Shown piece after piece: positions 62,396 to 64,000 of a DNA stretch of 64,000 bases; the first letter of the stretch is position 1; each line of letters starts with the position of its first letter. The translations under genes and the position numbers were made by a program. The DNA comes from Synechococcus sp. PROS-9-1 (GTDB lineage Bacteria; Cyanobacteriota; Cyanobacteriia; PCC-6307; Cyanobiaceae). A model generated the notes under the pieces. That model saw only the letters and a list, made by a program, of their open reading frames with translations. It ran no database searches and was not told the origin of the DNA. The stretch lies in contig NZ_CP047961.1 of NCBI RefSeq assembly GCF_014279775.1, positions 682,001 to 746,000 on the forward strand, in the 5' to 3' direction.

Positions 62396-62644
62396 TCAGA
62401 TTCCGACCGAATCTTCCGCCCCTTCTTCGAGATCAAGGCCTTGTCGGTTTTCTGAAATTTGGCCCACGCTCATCACAGATTCAGCAAAAAGTTCCGGACT
62501 TTCGCCGATACATGTGATCCATTCCCTGAATTCTTGGGTCAATGCGTAGCTGTCTTCATAGCGCTCAGCGCTGTCCAGGGCTTTGATTCTGGTTGTTGCC
62601 CAGCAGGTGGCAACACTGACTCGGCGTTCAAGTGCTGCGTCCAT
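62396..62644 (-). CDS. hypothetical protein, 82 aa
   Basis: The ATG at 62644 (MDAALERRVSVATCWATTRI) gives a helical acidic protein with two Cys (WITCIGESPELFAESV). The open frame runs on to 62710, but those codons are weaker. It lies between the helicase and ntrC on the same strand. No family recognised. Confidence 0.5.
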   Translation of the reverse strand: MDAALERRVSVATCWATTRIKALDSAERYEDSYALTQEFREWITCIGESPELFAESVMSVGQISENRQGLDLEEGAEDSVGI

Positions 62645-62740
62645 GACTGACTCCCAGATTGAGACCACACTGCCTGTTGGAGTGCCAACTTCGTGTGTGA
62701 TTTCGCACAACGTCGCATTTTTATTTCTACAGAGAAGTTT

Positions 62741-64000
62741 CTAATGATGCAAAAACTTGGGTAATTCGGGAGTTTTGAGTCGAATGACGGCACCGGCTCC
62801 ATCGTTGACGGCTTCCAAGGGCAGGCTTGGACCCCTCCATGAGCTGGACTGCAGTGGGTCATCAGAATCCGCCTCCTGCGGTTGGGCTTGAATCCGATAG
62901 GGCTCTGAAAGCGACCAACTGCGCGCGTAGCTCATCAGCAACGGGTCCGCTGGAGCAAACACATAGGACGGGTCTCTTGGCACTGTTTCAGTTGCTGCCC
63001 TCGTGCTGCACATCCGCACGGCGCGGGTGATGCCTTGCACGAAGCGACTGCGGGTCACGACAGTGGTGAGGTAGGCGACAACACGCAACCTTGGGGCGTC
63101 GAAGCCTTCGGCGCACATGTCGATGCTCACAAGCCAGTCGGCACCCCCCTCTTGAAAGCTGCTGAGTCGTTCAGCAGCCTCTGGATCTTGCGAGTGGACG
63201 AGGTCCACCCGATCGCCCTGTTCTCTCAGCAGGGAGCTGATCGATCGGGCGTGAGCAATGTCTTTGGCGATCACAAGACCGCCAGCACTCGGGTGTTGTT
63301 CACGCACCTGATCCAGCTTGCGTCTGGCCCTAATCAAGAGTTGCTGCGCAATGCTGCTGCTATCGGAAAGACGGATTGCCCGACGCAAATTGCGTGCTCT
63401 CCAACTTTCACGCACCTCTTCAGAGAGTGGCGACACATCGCGATCAGGCTTCCCTGGATGGCTGTGCTCCACCCAACCGTCTTGGAAGCGAAATTCCAGT
63501 GGTCGCACATCGCCCGCCGCAATCAGCTCTCGGGGTTCAACGCAGAGGTCAGGGCTGATCTGTTCCACCAGCTGACCACCCTCCTGGATACGGATCCGTC
63601 TCGCAGCACAAAAGGCGAGATTGTCGGCCCTAAAGGGTGTCCCTGTGAGTCCCAGCCTCAGTCGAGCCTGGCTGCTGAGTTCTAAAAACGTGCGTCCCCA
63701 GACGGGACCATCTGGCTCGTCCGGGTCCACACCGAGGTGATGCGCTTCGTCCGCAATCGCTAAGAGTTGATCACCAGCCCATGACTCGAGCGCCTGTTTG
63801 AGCCCCTCGATCTGGCTCGCTGCCCCTTGGTAGGTGATCAGCCAACCATCGGCGTTCTGGATGGTTTGGCTCTGGATGTTGGGGGTCGATTCATTCCAGT
63901 GCTCGAGGCGTAGCCCCAGCCGTTCGGCTGATGTGCGCCATTGGCTGAGGATCGATGTGCGGTGACACATCACCAAAAAGCACTTCAGCTTGCCCTCTTG
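62741..64000 (-). CDS. SF2 DEAD/DEAH-box helicase, N-terminus outside window
   Basis: The frame is open to the window edge, so the beginning, including Walker A, is missing. Visible are motif Ib/II context with the DEAH box (LLAIADEAHHLGVDP), motif III (GLTGTPFRADNL) and, in the C-terminal RecA domain, LVSIDMCAEGFDAPRLRVVA and QGITRAVRM (motifs V and VI). The layout resembles type III restriction/XPB-like helicases. Role unknown. Confidence 0.85.
   Translation of the reverse strand, partial: QEGKLKCFLVMCHRTSILSQWRTSAERLGLRLEHWNESTPNIQSQTIQNADGWLITYQGAASQIEGLKQALESWAGDQLLAIADEAHHLGVDPDEPDGPVWGRTFLELSSQARLRLGLTGTPFRADNLAFCAARRIRIQEGGQLVEQISPDLCVEPRELIAAGDVRPLEFRFQDGWVEHSHPGKPDRDVSPLSEEVRESWRARNLRRAIRLSDSSSIAQQLLIRARRKLDQVREQHPSAGGLVIAKDIAHARSISSLLREQGDRVDLVHSQDPEAAERLSSFQEGGADWLVSIDMCAEGFDAPRLRVVAYLTTVVTRSRFVQGITRAVRMCSTRAATETVPRDPSYVFAPADPLLMSYARSWSLSEPYRIQAQPQEADSDDPLQSSSWRGPSLPLEAVNDGAGAVIRLKTPELPKFLHH

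Overview
The window is from a marine picocyanobacterium, most likely Synechococcus (sub-cluster 5.1). The reasons are an overlapping psbD-psbC pair, psaK, ycf4, ycf39, petM, a fused NADPH-thioredoxin reductase/thioredoxin, cobL and cobQ, a LexA whose promoter carries a cyanobacterial-type SOS box, and dense packing of genes on both strands. The strain is not determined; resemblance to coastal clade-I strains is only an impression.

1-14.9 kb is core-like: a cut DUF192 gene, cobL, an MFS exporter, a GH116 glucosidase, DUF3122, ribD, a potassium channel, ftsH, argF, an esterase followed by three ATGA-coupled small genes, lexA and tRNA-Ala(GGC). A 15-bp tandem repeat follows ftsH.

14.8-23.1 kb is a self-contained island. 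The last 51 bases of tRNA-Ala are repeated exactly at 23093-23143, where the copy is followed by a terminator hairpin, as expected for integration into the tRNA gene. Inside lies a minus-strand operon: a guanidine-I (ykkC-type) riboswitch, an arginase-family hydrolase closely fitting the Ni-dependent guanidine hydrolase GdmH, HypA-like and HypB-like nickel-loading proteins, a three-gene NitT/TauT-type ABC importer and, at the end, a Rieske non-heme iron oxygenase. A TIM-barrel gene with a small coupled partner converges on it. The simplest reading is a guanidine-sensing, import and hydrolysis module that releases ammonia and urea, with the Rieske enzyme and TIM-barrel protein as unexplained additions that may extend the substrate range to substituted guanidines.

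23.1-44.8 kb looks like a second, gene-poor accessory region: many small, often secreted or single-span proteins, small pseudogenes, repeats and orphan hairpins. Recognisable genes are a divergent PTOX/alternative-oxidase-like diiron protein, an MscS channel, a prohibitin-like protein, a DUF3303 protein, a tautomerase, a lone Nif11-type peptide, a type I GAPDH, an L,D-transpeptidase, psaK, a TVP38-type membrane protein and the C-terminal scrap of an MFS symporter.

44.8-64 kb returns to core content: YjbQ, a metallo-hydrolase, a DMT permease, a ferredoxin, cobQ, maf, psbC/psbD, ycf4, a lipoprotein cyclophilin, ilvH, an alpha/beta hydrolase, trm1, petM, ycf39, an ArsM-like methyltransferase, a pseudouridine synthase, infA, ntrC and an SF2 helicase cut by the window end. 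All functional calls are from reading the sequence; no searches or computations were run.
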